This document shows, one piece after another, positions 1 through 6,151 of a stretch of DNA of 27,123 nucleotides. Origin of the DNA: Fructobacillus cardui (GTDB lineage: Bacteria; Bacillota; Bacilli; Lactobacillales; Lactobacillaceae). The stretch is taken from the NCBI RefSeq assembly GCF_023218935.1, contig NZ_JAJIAL010000013.1; one strand, given 5' to 3'. How positions within the stretch are numbered: position 1 is the stretch's first letter; each line of letters begins with the position of its first letter. A model generated the notes under the pieces. It searched no databases, was not told the DNA's origin, and saw only the letters and a list, made by a program, of their open reading frames with translations. Both the position numbers and the translations under genes were made by a program.

Positions 1-369
1 CAAAAAGTGTCTAACTTATTGACATACGAGCACCGACAAACACTATATAAAAGGCTCAAAATAAACAATCTTAAAGGACGATTATCTTTTACAAAAGAAG
101 GACTGTCGCTGTTAAAAAAAACGTCCAAATAAAAGTGTCAAGGTTGACAGTCAAGTGAACACTTCAAAACTTGACGCTGTCAGTGTGCTTAGGGAAGAGT
201 TGAGAGCTAAAAATCATACAATTAACCAATTGAATGAGCAGTTAATCAATAGTCAAAAATTACAACTTATGAGTCAACCAATATCCGAGCAGTTAACAAA
301 TGAATTGCATGAGTTAAAAAAATTGAACCACCAAAACAAGGTTTTTGGGCAAGGATATTTGGAAAATAA
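1..369 (+). pseudogene. Frameshifted remnant of a plasmid-type DUF536-like DNA-binding protein
   Basis: Three consecutive reading frames join into one recognisable protein. Frame 1 from the left edge to a TAA at 130-132 reads a helix-turn-helix-like segment (including HRQTLYKRLKINNLK). Frame 2 continues with a coiled-coil segment (VLREELRAKNHTINQLNEQL), readable from a GTG at 155. After a second shift near 325-337, frame 1 resumes with KQGFWARIFGK and stops at 367-369, just before a terminator. HTH, then coiled coil, then a WARxFGK-like end is the layout I know from DUF536 proteins accompanying Rep genes on lactic acid bacterial plasmids. Both shifts lie at or near runs of four A, so sequencing error is possible. 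The middle frame taken alone runs on to 442, but its last 35 or so residues cross the terminator and look spurious. The gene is also cut by the window edge. Family assignment is from memory of sequence style. Confidence 0.55.
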
Positions 370-370
370 A

Positions 371-404
371 AATAGACCGGAATACAATTCGGCCTATTTT
401 TTTG
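371..404 (+). terminator. Intrinsic terminator of the DUF536-like gene
   Basis: An imperfect inverted repeat (AATAGACCGGAAT against ATTCGGCCTATT, one mismatch and one bulge) is followed by a run of seven to eight T. It begins two bases after the restored stop codon at 367-369, which supports 369 as the original gene end. Confidence 0.6.
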
Positions 405-454
405 TTTGGATATGCTATGATTGGATTATCAGCGAAAGCTAAAACATTTGAATA

Positions 455-559
455 CGAAAAAGACCGCTAATTACTTTGGCGAGTAACTAACGGTCTGCAC
501 AGTAACTGAAAGCACCAGTTGCCATGCATTTTATTCTTCACTTTTGGGGTTTCCCTGTG
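455..559 (-). ncRNA. Candidate small RNA of about 105 nt, minus strand
   Basis: A sigma-70-like promoter (TTGATT, 17-bp spacer, TAAAAT) at 566-594 points leftward, and a strong minus-strand intrinsic terminator ends at about 457. No ORF with a ribosome binding site lies between them. The predicted transcript could also form a small internal AACTG/CAGTT hairpin. It contains AGTTACTGTG, which also occurs on the plus strand at 647-656. Function is unknown; a plasmid-type regulatory RNA is one possibility given the neighbouring plasmid-gene remnant, but that is inference. Confidence 0.35.
457..496 (-). terminator. Minus-strand intrinsic terminator
   Basis: Read on the minus strand, the arms starting AGACCG and ending CGGTCT pair continuously over about 15 bp around a six-base loop and are followed by five T. 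Two positions that pair as G-U on the minus strand would be C-A mismatches on the plus strand, so the hairpin is built for minus-strand transcription. No minus-strand protein gene precedes it. Confidence 0.65.
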
Positions 560-565
560 TAGATT
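537..565 (+). promoter_or_regulatory. Candidate plus-strand promoter
   Basis: TTCACT (537-542), a 17-bp spacer and TAGATT (560-565) form a moderate sigma-70-like match. It would give a transcript starting near 572-576 and ending at the terminator at 609-646, about 70 nt, with no ORF. It lies back to back with the minus-strand promoter. Confidence 0.25.
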
Positions 566-594
566 ATTTTACAGTCAAAAGAGTAATAAATCAA
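566..594 (-). promoter_or_regulatory. Candidate minus-strand promoter of the small RNA
   Basis: On the minus strand TTGATT (589-594) and TAAAAT (566-571) are separated by exactly 17 bp. The predicted start near 559 leads into the transcript ending at the minus-strand terminator at 457-496. Confidence 0.4.
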
Positions 595-608
595 CCAAAA
601 AAGACATT

Positions 609-646
609 GGGAGATCGCATAGCAATTGCTAAGCGGTCTCCTTTTT
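609..646 (+). terminator. Plus-strand intrinsic terminator
   Basis: GGAGATCGC pairs with GCGGTCTCC (one U-G wobble, valid only on the plus strand) around the self-complementary TAGCAATTGCTA, followed by TTTTT. It ends a short plus-strand transcript or read-through from the left, and lies directly before the structured RNA candidate. Confidence 0.7.
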
Positions 647-1130
647 AGTTACTGTGACGGCTTTTGCTTTTCTTAGGGCCGTTACCCTATAAGGCTGATA
701 CGGGACAGGCGTGTACCCGTAAGGAGGGAGGCAGTTGTTCCGTCCAAAGGTTAACGTAGCGTTTAACTGGGCAATGAATAATTGGATAGGGGTTAACTCG
801 CCCTGCAAGTGATTAGCAAAAGTAATGGTTCCTAGATTAGCCCCTAGGATGCTCTGAGAAACGTTTAAAGCTCAGAGCGGAAGTCTACAACAAATTACCC
901 ATAATAACGGGAGAGTGGGCAGAATGCTCTTTAAACAATGCATGCGACTTGACCAAAGCGATGGCTCTTGGCTATACCTTGGGAAGCCCTTATGAATTCT
1001 CAAATATTGAGATTTTACCTAAAGGCTATCTCTGCTCAAAAACTAACAAATAAGGTACGTTATGTTAAGTAGCGGTGATTACGAAGGGGGGGACGACTTT
1101 GTCTCAGATAGATAAGTCATAGTGTTGGCT
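647..1130 (+). ncRNA. Candidate large structured non-coding RNA
   Basis: About 480 bases hold no credible ORF but many local helices: 654-661 with 678-685 (8 bp with a G-U), 699-704 with 716-721, 830-835 with 844-849, 851-858 with 871-878 (8 bp perfect), 898-902 with 915-919 (with a U-G), 998-1003 with 1007-1012, and 1095-1099 with 1114-1118. The loop of the 851-878 hairpin carries GTTTAAAG (863-870), exactly complementary to CTTTAAAC at 929-936, which would make a pseudoknot or kissing contact. The G-U pairs favour the plus strand. Size, ornate folding and a plasmid/mobile-element neighbourhood resemble the large ROOL and GOLLD RNA classes of Firmicutes mobile elements. I could not match a consensus, so the class is inference. 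It lacks the RNase P GAGGAAAGUCC motif and I see no tRNA-like or tmRNA features. Ends are approximate and no clear promoter or terminator was found. Confidence 0.45.
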
Positions 1131-1214
1131 TGTCTTGCATATCCATTCTCAATCCGATAGACTGTCATTAAAGTTTTTTAGAATAAGTATCATTTTAATA
1201 TAGATGGAGATGTG

Positions 1215-1985
1215 ATGAAAAAGGTAGTCACAATTGTTGTTATTTTTTTAGTTCTTGTTTCAGGAACTTTCCTAGTTTTAAGAACTAGTTCTTCTCAATC
1301 AGGACATTATGTTGGAAAAAAATTCGATACATCTTCAAGAAATGGTCGAACATTACAAGATAGCGATACTATGACTAGTATTGGTGATCAAAGTTCTGCA
1401 TCAGCAGAGATTGGAAGTATTGCGAATATGATTTCGAATTTGCCCAGTCCAAATACCAACTCAACAGTACCTCTATCACAACAACGAGAAGAGCTAGGTC
1501 GTAGTCATCCAGTTGCTAATGGTCAGGAAGCAATTCGTATGGTACAGAGTCTCCCAGGTCAAAATAAGAACGATAGCTATCAATGGGTAACTGATAAATT
1601 ATTTGGTAATAGCAATGAAAATATTTTTGACGTTGAAGTTTTGTCTAATAGTAATGAGACGAGTGAAGTTTATCGAGTATATAAGGATGGTTATTATGAG
1701 CTATTGCAGCCTTATGCTTACGCTAATTTTGCAGCGAGTGCTGATAAAGTTGGACAGGGATCCGCAGTTAGTAATGGTCAAGAAGCGATTGATTTAATTT
1801 CTAGTATTGATTATGATTCAGATCACAACTACCGCCTGGTTTATGATCCTCTTTTCTTAGCAAGTAATCCGGATATATTTGATGTTCAAGTGCTTTCAAA
1901 ATATTATCAAGCACTTGGTAAGCCAGGTATTGAGGGAGTTTATCGAGTATATAAGGATGGTCATTATGAATTTCTAAGACCTTGA
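1215..1985 (+). CDS. Membrane-anchored extracellular protein with two tandem repeat domains
   Basis: I do not recognise the family. ATG 1215 is preferred over the overlapping GTG 1212 because GGAG at 1206-1209 sits 5 bases before the ATG but only 2 before the GTG; this gives 256 residues. A short basic start (MKK) and a hydrophobic stretch at about residues 4-22 look like an uncleaved signal anchor; there is no lipobox cysteine. A low-complexity Ser/Asn/Gly-rich linker follows to about residue 95. Two homologous units of about 70 residues then follow, roughly 98-168 and 183-256. Each runs VANGQEAI or VSNGQEAI, then an NIFDVEVLS or DIFDVQVLS core, then VYRVYKDGxYExLxP. The second unit ends the protein. 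The fold suggests a small extracytoplasmic binding or sensor module, but no function can be assigned. AT-rich composition and the position between RNA and IS debris suggest horizontal acquisition. Confidence 0.75.
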   Translation: MKKVVTIVVIFLVLVSGTFLVLRTSSSQSGHYVGKKFDTSSRNGRTLQDSDTMTSIGDQSSASAEIGSIANMISNLPSPNTNSTVPLSQQREELGRSHPVANGQEAIRMVQSLPGQNKNDSYQWVTDKLFGNSNENIFDVEVLSNSNETSEVYRVYKDGYYELLQPYAYANFAASADKVGQGSAVSNGQEAIDLISSIDYDSDHNYRLVYDPLFLASNPDIFDVQVLSKYYQALGKPGIEGVYRVYKDGHYEFLRP

Positions 1986-2045
1986 TATAGATCTTAGTAA
2001 CAAATCATTTTAACCAATACCAATCTTTTAAAATGAGATATTTTC

Positions 2046-2092
2046 TACTTTTTAGTGTTGTAAAGTAAAAAAAGAACCGATACTAAAAAGTA
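2046..2092. repeat. 11-bp perfect inverted repeat, 25-base loop
   Basis: TACTTTTTAGT at 2046-2056 is the reverse complement of ACTAAAAAGTA at 2082-2092. It lies between the repeat-domain protein gene and the IS fragment, with a GAACC/GGTTC pair nested alongside. It may be an IS end or a weak transcription terminator for the 1215-1985 gene; no clear T-run follows directly. Confidence 0.35.
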
Positions 2093-2123
2093 AAAGGTTC
2101 CGTCTAAATATTTTTTTGATATG

Positions 2124-2160
2124 AACCCCGAAATTTGGAAAACCAAATTTCGAGGTTTTA
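2124..2160 (+). terminator. IS-leader hairpin ahead of orfA
   Basis: AACCCCGAAATTTGG pairs with CCAAATTTCGAGGTT (one mismatch, AAAA loop) and is followed by TTTTATT, three bases before the ATG at 2163. An equivalent hairpin precedes the second fragment at 3137-3167. Such hairpins before transposase genes block transcription entering an IS from outside; that role here is inferred. Confidence 0.55.
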
Positions 2161-2162
2161 TT

Positions 2163-2600
2163 ATGTCCAAATTATTAAAAAAAGATAAAATTAATATTTA
2201 TTATCTTTGGAAAAATCAGCATCATAGTTCAAAACGAATTGCTCAAAAATGCAAAATTAATTACAGCCATGTTAGTTACTTAATTGCTTTGATTGAAGAA
2301 CACGGTTTATCCGTTTTAGATCATTCTTATCAGTTCCATTCGAATGATTTGAAACTTGAAATTATGCGAAAGGCTCTCAACTCCAATCGGTCAATACAAT
2401 CCATCTCACTTGAGTACGTCCTACCAAGTAACGGACTTCTTTACAACTGGCTTCGCTCTTTTCGCGAAAACGGTTATACTATCGTTACTAAGAAAAAAGG
2501 ACGGAATCCAAATGATCGATCAGGAGAAAGAACGGTTCGAAGCGAAAAATCGCAAGCTCAAAAAAGAAAACCAGACCTTACAAGAGAAGAAGTTGGATTA
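2163..2600 (+). pseudogene. IS3/IS150-type transposase OrfA fragment, frameshifted
   Basis: From ATG 2163 the protein reads as an OrfA-type helix-turn-helix protein: a DKINIYYLWKNQHHSSKRIA segment, a second HTH-like segment with LYNWLRSFRENGYTIVTKKKG, then, after a shift near 2505-2515, the basic coiled coil EKERFEAKNRKLKKENQTLQ in the next frame. That layout is typical of the short upstream ORF of IS150-group IS3 elements. The coding similarity ends at about 2595-2605, where it abuts the inverted second fragment; no orfB catalytic domain follows on this strand. The reading frame upstream to 2121 runs through the leader hairpin and is not a real start. The element is inactive on this evidence. 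Confidence 0.7.
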
Positions 2601-2604
2601 CTGC

Positions 2605-3131
2605 TTGAGTTATTTCTTCCCCTTGTCCTGTTTTTCGCGTTCGATTCGTTCGTCCAATAGGGCATCTAATTTTATATATATTCGTTGATGGTGCACATCC
2701 TCAAGTTCTTCTCTTATAAGGCCTGGTTTTCTTTCTTGAATTCTCGAACTTGTTGCTTTAACTGTTCGGTTGTTTTGCCGGCTATGACTCTTTCTGTCTC
2801 GTTTCTTAGTAACGATAGTATAATCATTTTTTTGTATTTGTGCACCCATTTCTTTAATAACGAACGATCAGAAAGGGCGTACTTAACTACCACTTCATGT
2901 ACAGAAAGGTCTTCTTGAATCACTTCTTTAACAGCAAGAAACTTTTTTATTCGTATACTTTGTGTAAGATTTTTTTAAGACATCAACACCATGCGTTTCT
3001 GCAAGTCTGATGATGTAATAAACAGTCGATAGATCAATACCATCTTTTTCGTGAATTTCACGCGGGCTTAGATGGCTTTTCCCCCACATAAAATACATAT
3101 TAACTTTATCTTGATTCGTAAATTTACTCAT
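2605..3131 (-). pseudogene. Second IS3/IS150-type OrfA fragment, inverted and frameshifted
   Basis: On the minus strand ATG 3131 opens MSKFTNQDKVNMYFMWGKSH, related to but clearly different from the plus-strand copy. The frame breaks near 2940. Another frame continues KEVIQEDLSVHEVVVKYALS to LLKKWVHKYKK, and later shifts recover TEQLKQQVREFKKENQAL and then IKLDALLDERIEREKQDKGK. Together these make a nearly full OrfA with at least three frameshifts. After the stop near 2610 a few residues resembling an OrfB start (EITQAVIQ) can be read before homology is lost at the junction with the plus-strand fragment. No catalytic DDE domain is present. The two fragments lie tail to tail, which suggests successive insertion and deletion rather than one inverted duplication. 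Confidence 0.65.
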
Positions 3132-3167
3132 AAAAAAACCTCAGAATTTTGTCTCAATTCTGAGGTT
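3132..3167 (-). terminator. Terminator of the purine operon, formed by the IS-leader hairpin
   Basis: On the minus strand AACCTCAGAATT pairs with AATTCTGAGGTT-type sequence around a short loop (3137-3167) and is followed by seven T. It lies about 25 bases after the fhs stop codon and immediately before the ATG (3131) of the OrfA fragment. It is the only intrinsic terminator seen after fhs, so it probably ends the operon transcript. Confidence 0.8.
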
Positions 3168-3192
3168 CATATTACTTTTATCATTCAGGTCA

Positions 3193-4860
3193 TTAGAACA
3201 AGCCGATAATCTGCCCGTTTACATCAATATCGATGTCCAAGGCAGCCGGATGCTTTGGCAAGCCAGGCATGGTCAGAATTGACCCAGTCAGGGCAACTAA
3301 GAACCCTGCACCTAGCTTGGGCACGAACTCACGGATATGAACCGTAAAGCCCTTCGGTGCACCTAATTTCTTCGGATCATCAGAAAGCGAATATTGCGTC
3401 TTCCCCATCACGATTGGCAACTTGTCCCAACCGTACTGCGCAAAGTCCTTCAATTGCTTTTCCGCTTTAGCAGATAGTTCGACAGCTGCGCCACCATAAA
3501 TATTTTCAACAATGGCCTGCAACTTCTCTAATGCAGGCGCATCTACTTGGTACAGTGGGGTAAAATCAGCATCCGCCTGGTCAATGGTTTCAACCACGGC
3601 CTGAGCAAGATTCTTGGCACCAGCACCACCTTGGGCCCAAACATCAGCCAAGAAGACCTGGGCACCCAGTGTCGCCACAAAGTCTTCAATCATCTTAATT
3701 TCAGCGTCGGTATCAGCCGTGAACCGGTTCACCGCCACCAAAACTGGACGACCATAGCGTTGCATGGCCTTGATGTTTTGACCAAGGTTTTCCAAACCAG
3801 CCTTTAAGGCTGTTAGGTCTTCCTGGTTCAAATCAGCTAGCGCGGCACCCCCGTGGTGCTTCAAAGCACGAACGCTCGCAACAACCACGACCGCATCGGG
3901 TGCCTTGCCGAGCTTTGGCACCTTGATGTCCATAAACTTTTCGCCACCAAGGTCTGCACCGAAACCAGCTTCCGTAACAACGTAGTCCGCCAGTTGCAAG
4001 GCCGTCTTTGTTGCCAAAACGGAGTTCGTTCCCTGCGCGATATTGGCAAATGGACCGCCGTGAATAATAGCTGGTGTGTGGGCCAACGTCTGAACTAAGT
4101 TGGGCTTAATCGCGTCCTTCAAGAGAACGGTCAAGGCACCAGCCACACCCAAGTCAGCAACCGTGACCGGTTCCTTATCATAGTTGTAGGCCACGACAAT
4201 CTTTTCAATTCGCTTCTTCAAGTCTTGAAAATCAGTTGAGAGGGTTAAGACGGCCATCAATTCCGAAGCGACCGTGATATCAAAGCCGTCTTCGCGTGGC
4301 ACACCTGAAGTTGGTCCACCAAGACCAATCGTCGTGTGACGCAAGGCACGGTCATTAATATCCAAAACCCGTTTCCACAAAACGCGACGTGAATCAATCT
4401 TTAATGGGTTACCCTGGTAAATACTATTATCCAGCGCTGCCGCCAGTGTATTGTGAGCACTCGTCAAAGCGTGGAAATCACCAGTGAAATGCAGGTTGAT
4501 ATCAGCCATTGGAATCACTTGCGAGTAACCACCACCAGTTGCCCCACCCTTGAGGCCCATCACTGGGCCAAGGGAAGGTTCCCGCAAGGCAATCATAGTC
4601 TTTTTTCCAGCCAAACTTAAAGCATCCGCCAAGCCAACCGTCACAGTTGACTTTCCTTCACCAGCCGGTGTTGGATTAATCGACGTGACCAAAATCAGCT
4701 TACCTAACTCTGATTTACGATCAACACTTTTATCCAGGTTAATCTTGGCCTTATCATAGCCGTAAGGCTCAATTTCATGCGCCTGCAAGCCTGCTTTTTC
4801 GGCAATCTCGCTAATTGGCTGAACAACCGCTTCTTGTGCAATTTCGATATCTGTTTTCAC
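3193..4860 (-). CDS. fhs: Formate--tetrahydrofolate ligase
   Basis: This enzyme uses ATP, formate and THF to make 10-formyl-THF in the cytoplasm. The protein shows the family P-loop NPTPAGEGKST near residue 65, and has the usual length of about 555 residues with a typical start, MKTDIEIAQEA. I place the start at GTG 4860: the upstream GTG 4866 would add two residues and leave only two bases after the GAGGA site, whereas 4860 has eight bases and matches the family N-terminus. It is the last gene of the purine operon, 10 bases after purD. Its product is the formyl donor for PurN and PurH, so the cluster makes its own one-carbon cofactor from formate. Termination is at the hairpin 3132-3167. Confidence 0.95.
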   Translation of the reverse strand: MKTDIEIAQEAVVQPISEIAEKAGLQAHEIEPYGYDKAKINLDKSVDRKSELGKLILVTSINPTPAGEGKSTVTVGLADALSLAGKKTMIALREPSLGPVMGLKGGATGGGYSQVIPMADINLHFTGDFHALTSAHNTLAAALDNSIYQGNPLKIDSRRVLWKRVLDINDRALRHTTIGLGGPTSGVPREDGFDITVASELMAVLTLSTDFQDLKKRIEKIVVAYNYDKEPVTVADLGVAGALTVLLKDAIKPNLVQTLAHTPAIIHGGPFANIAQGTNSVLATKTALQLADYVVTEAGFGADLGGEKFMDIKVPKLGKAPDAVVVVASVRALKHHGGAALADLNQEDLTALKAGLENLGQNIKAMQRYGRPVLVAVNRFTADTDAEIKMIEDFVATLGAQVFLADVWAQGGAGAKNLAQAVVETIDQADADFTPLYQVDAPALEKLQAIVENIYGGAAVELSAKAEKQLKDFAQYGWDKLPIVMGKTQYSLSDDPKKLGAPKGFTVHIREFVPKLGAGFLVALTGSILTMPGLPKHPAALDIDIDVNGQIIGLF

Positions 4861-4870
4861 TGGCACATCC

Positions 4871-6133
4871 TCATTCTTTCGCTAAGTCAACCGCCCAATG
4901 ACCGATGTCATGACGATAAACTAAGTCACCATGGATCTTATCCAAAACATCATATACTAAGGCCTGCGCACTTACCGTGTCCTTGGCATGACCAACAACT
5001 GTGGCCACGCGACCACCGCTAGCGACCAAGCCATTTTCAGCAAGTTTAGCACCAGCGTAATTAACCGTCAATGGTGACAAATCAGCTGCCGTTGGCACCA
5101 CGCCACCCTTCTCGGGTGCCTGTGGATAACCCGGCGCTGCCAATACACCCCCTAAGTAGACATCGTCTTCTTGCCACTGTACTTCTGGCTCTTTTCCTGC
5201 CAACAAATCCAAAATTAATTGATAAAAATCAGATTGGAGCTGAGGCAAGACCACCTGGGCCTCTGGATCACCAAAGCGAACGTTGAACTCAATCACCTTT
5301 GGTCCTGCTGCGGTGAGCATCACTCCGGTATATAAGACACCGGTAAAGGGTGTGCCCCGGTCAGCCATAGCGGCTAACATTGGTGTTACTAACTCATCAA
5401 CTGCCTGCTTGGCATCTGCTGGACGCAACCAAGAAAGTGGGCTATAAGCGCCCATTCCACCGGTATTTGGTCCACGATCATGGTCGTAGCGACGCTTATG
5501 ATCCTGTGCCATTGGCGCATGGACAACCTGTCCATCTTGACCAACCAAAGAGAAGATGGAAAATTCAACACCGTTTAAGAATTCCTCAATCACTAATTTA
5601 GCGGTTGGATCCTTCTTATACAGGCTTTGCAGATATTCATCAGCACTCGACTGGTCTTCAATAATCGTGACACCCTTACCGAGTGCCAAACCATCAAGCT
5701 TAAAGACCATTGGCCAATCAAAGCTAGCAATCGCTGTCTTTGCTTCGTCTTGGCTTGTCACTGTGACGGCCTTGGCCGTTGGAATTTGGTTAGCAGTTAA
5801 AATTTCCTTGGCAAAGGTCTTTGACCCTTCCAACTGTGCGGCAACAGCATTTGGACCAAAAATCTTCAAGCCGGCGGCTTCAAAGCGGTCGACAATCCCT
5901 AAAATCAAAGGATCTTCGTTGCCGACAAAGGTCAAATCGACCTGTTGATCTTGAGCAGCCTGCACCAAGGCGTCTAAGTCGTTTGCTCCAATAGGTAAGT
6001 GAGTCAAGTTTTCTTCCTGCATGCCATCGTTCCCAGGAGCCACGAAGACTTCATCAACCTGGGGACTTCTCAAAAATGTTTGGGCGAGCGCATGTTCACG
6101 CGCACCTGAACCAATTACTAATACCTTTGCCAT
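4871..6133 (-). CDS. purD: Phosphoribosylamine--glycine ligase (GAR synthetase)
   Basis: PurD joins phosphoribosylamine and glycine with ATP to give GAR, the second step of purine synthesis. The 420-residue length is usual. The N-terminus MAKVLVIGSGAREHALA is diagnostic, followed by APGNDGM, an ATP-grasp core (KLDGLALGKGV, EEFLNGVEFS), the GGMGAYSPL segment and the metal-binding VIEFNVRFGDPEAQ. AGAGGA precedes the ATG. It lies 18 bases after purH and 10 before fhs, deep in the operon, so its expression depends on the purE promoter. No oddity was seen. Confidence 0.97.
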   Translation of the reverse strand: MAKVLVIGSGAREHALAQTFLRSPQVDEVFVAPGNDGMQEENLTHLPIGANDLDALVQAAQDQQVDLTFVGNEDPLILGIVDRFEAAGLKIFGPNAVAAQLEGSKTFAKEILTANQIPTAKAVTVTSQDEAKTAIASFDWPMVFKLDGLALGKGVTIIEDQSSADEYLQSLYKKDPTAKLVIEEFLNGVEFSIFSLVGQDGQVVHAPMAQDHKRRYDHDRGPNTGGMGAYSPLSWLRPADAKQAVDELVTPMLAAMADRGTPFTGVLYTGVMLTAAGPKVIEFNVRFGDPEAQVVLPQLQSDFYQLILDLLAGKEPEVQWQEDDVYLGGVLAAPGYPQAPEKGGVVPTAADLSPLTVNYAGAKLAENGLVASGGRVATVVGHAKDTVSAQALVYDVLDKIHGDLVYRHDIGHWAVDLAKE

Positions 6134-6151
6134 AGCGATTGTTCCTCTTGC

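Larger units (their letters stand above)
498..656. repeat. 10-bp perfect inverted repeat flanking the divergent promoter unit
   Basis: CACAGTAACT at 498-507 is the exact reverse complement of AGTTACTGTG at 647-656. The pair brackets a 159-bp segment with two outward-facing candidate promoters and a plus-strand terminator. No flanking target duplication is evident. It could be the ends of a small inserted element, a long-range stem, or coincidence. Confidence 0.4.

Noticed and set aside
370..442. C-terminal extension of the ORF starting at 155
   Set aside because: It reads through the terminator in a frame different from the one giving the conserved C-terminus, so it is a product of the frameshift.
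647..1130. RNase P RNA, tmRNA, group I or group II intron, or tRNA cluster
   Set aside because: The GAGGAAAGUCC motif of RNase P, a tRNA-like T-arm, a group II domain V and a group I core were looked for by eye and not found; no interrupted gene flanks the region.
2121..2162. Upstream start for the plus-strand OrfA fragment
   Set aside because: These codons lie within the leader hairpin; ATG 2163 matches the start of the related fragment on the other strand.
4861..4866. GTG 4866 as the fhs start
   Set aside because: Only two bases from the Shine-Dalgarno site; GTG 4860 has normal spacing and matches the family N-terminus MKTDIEIAQ.
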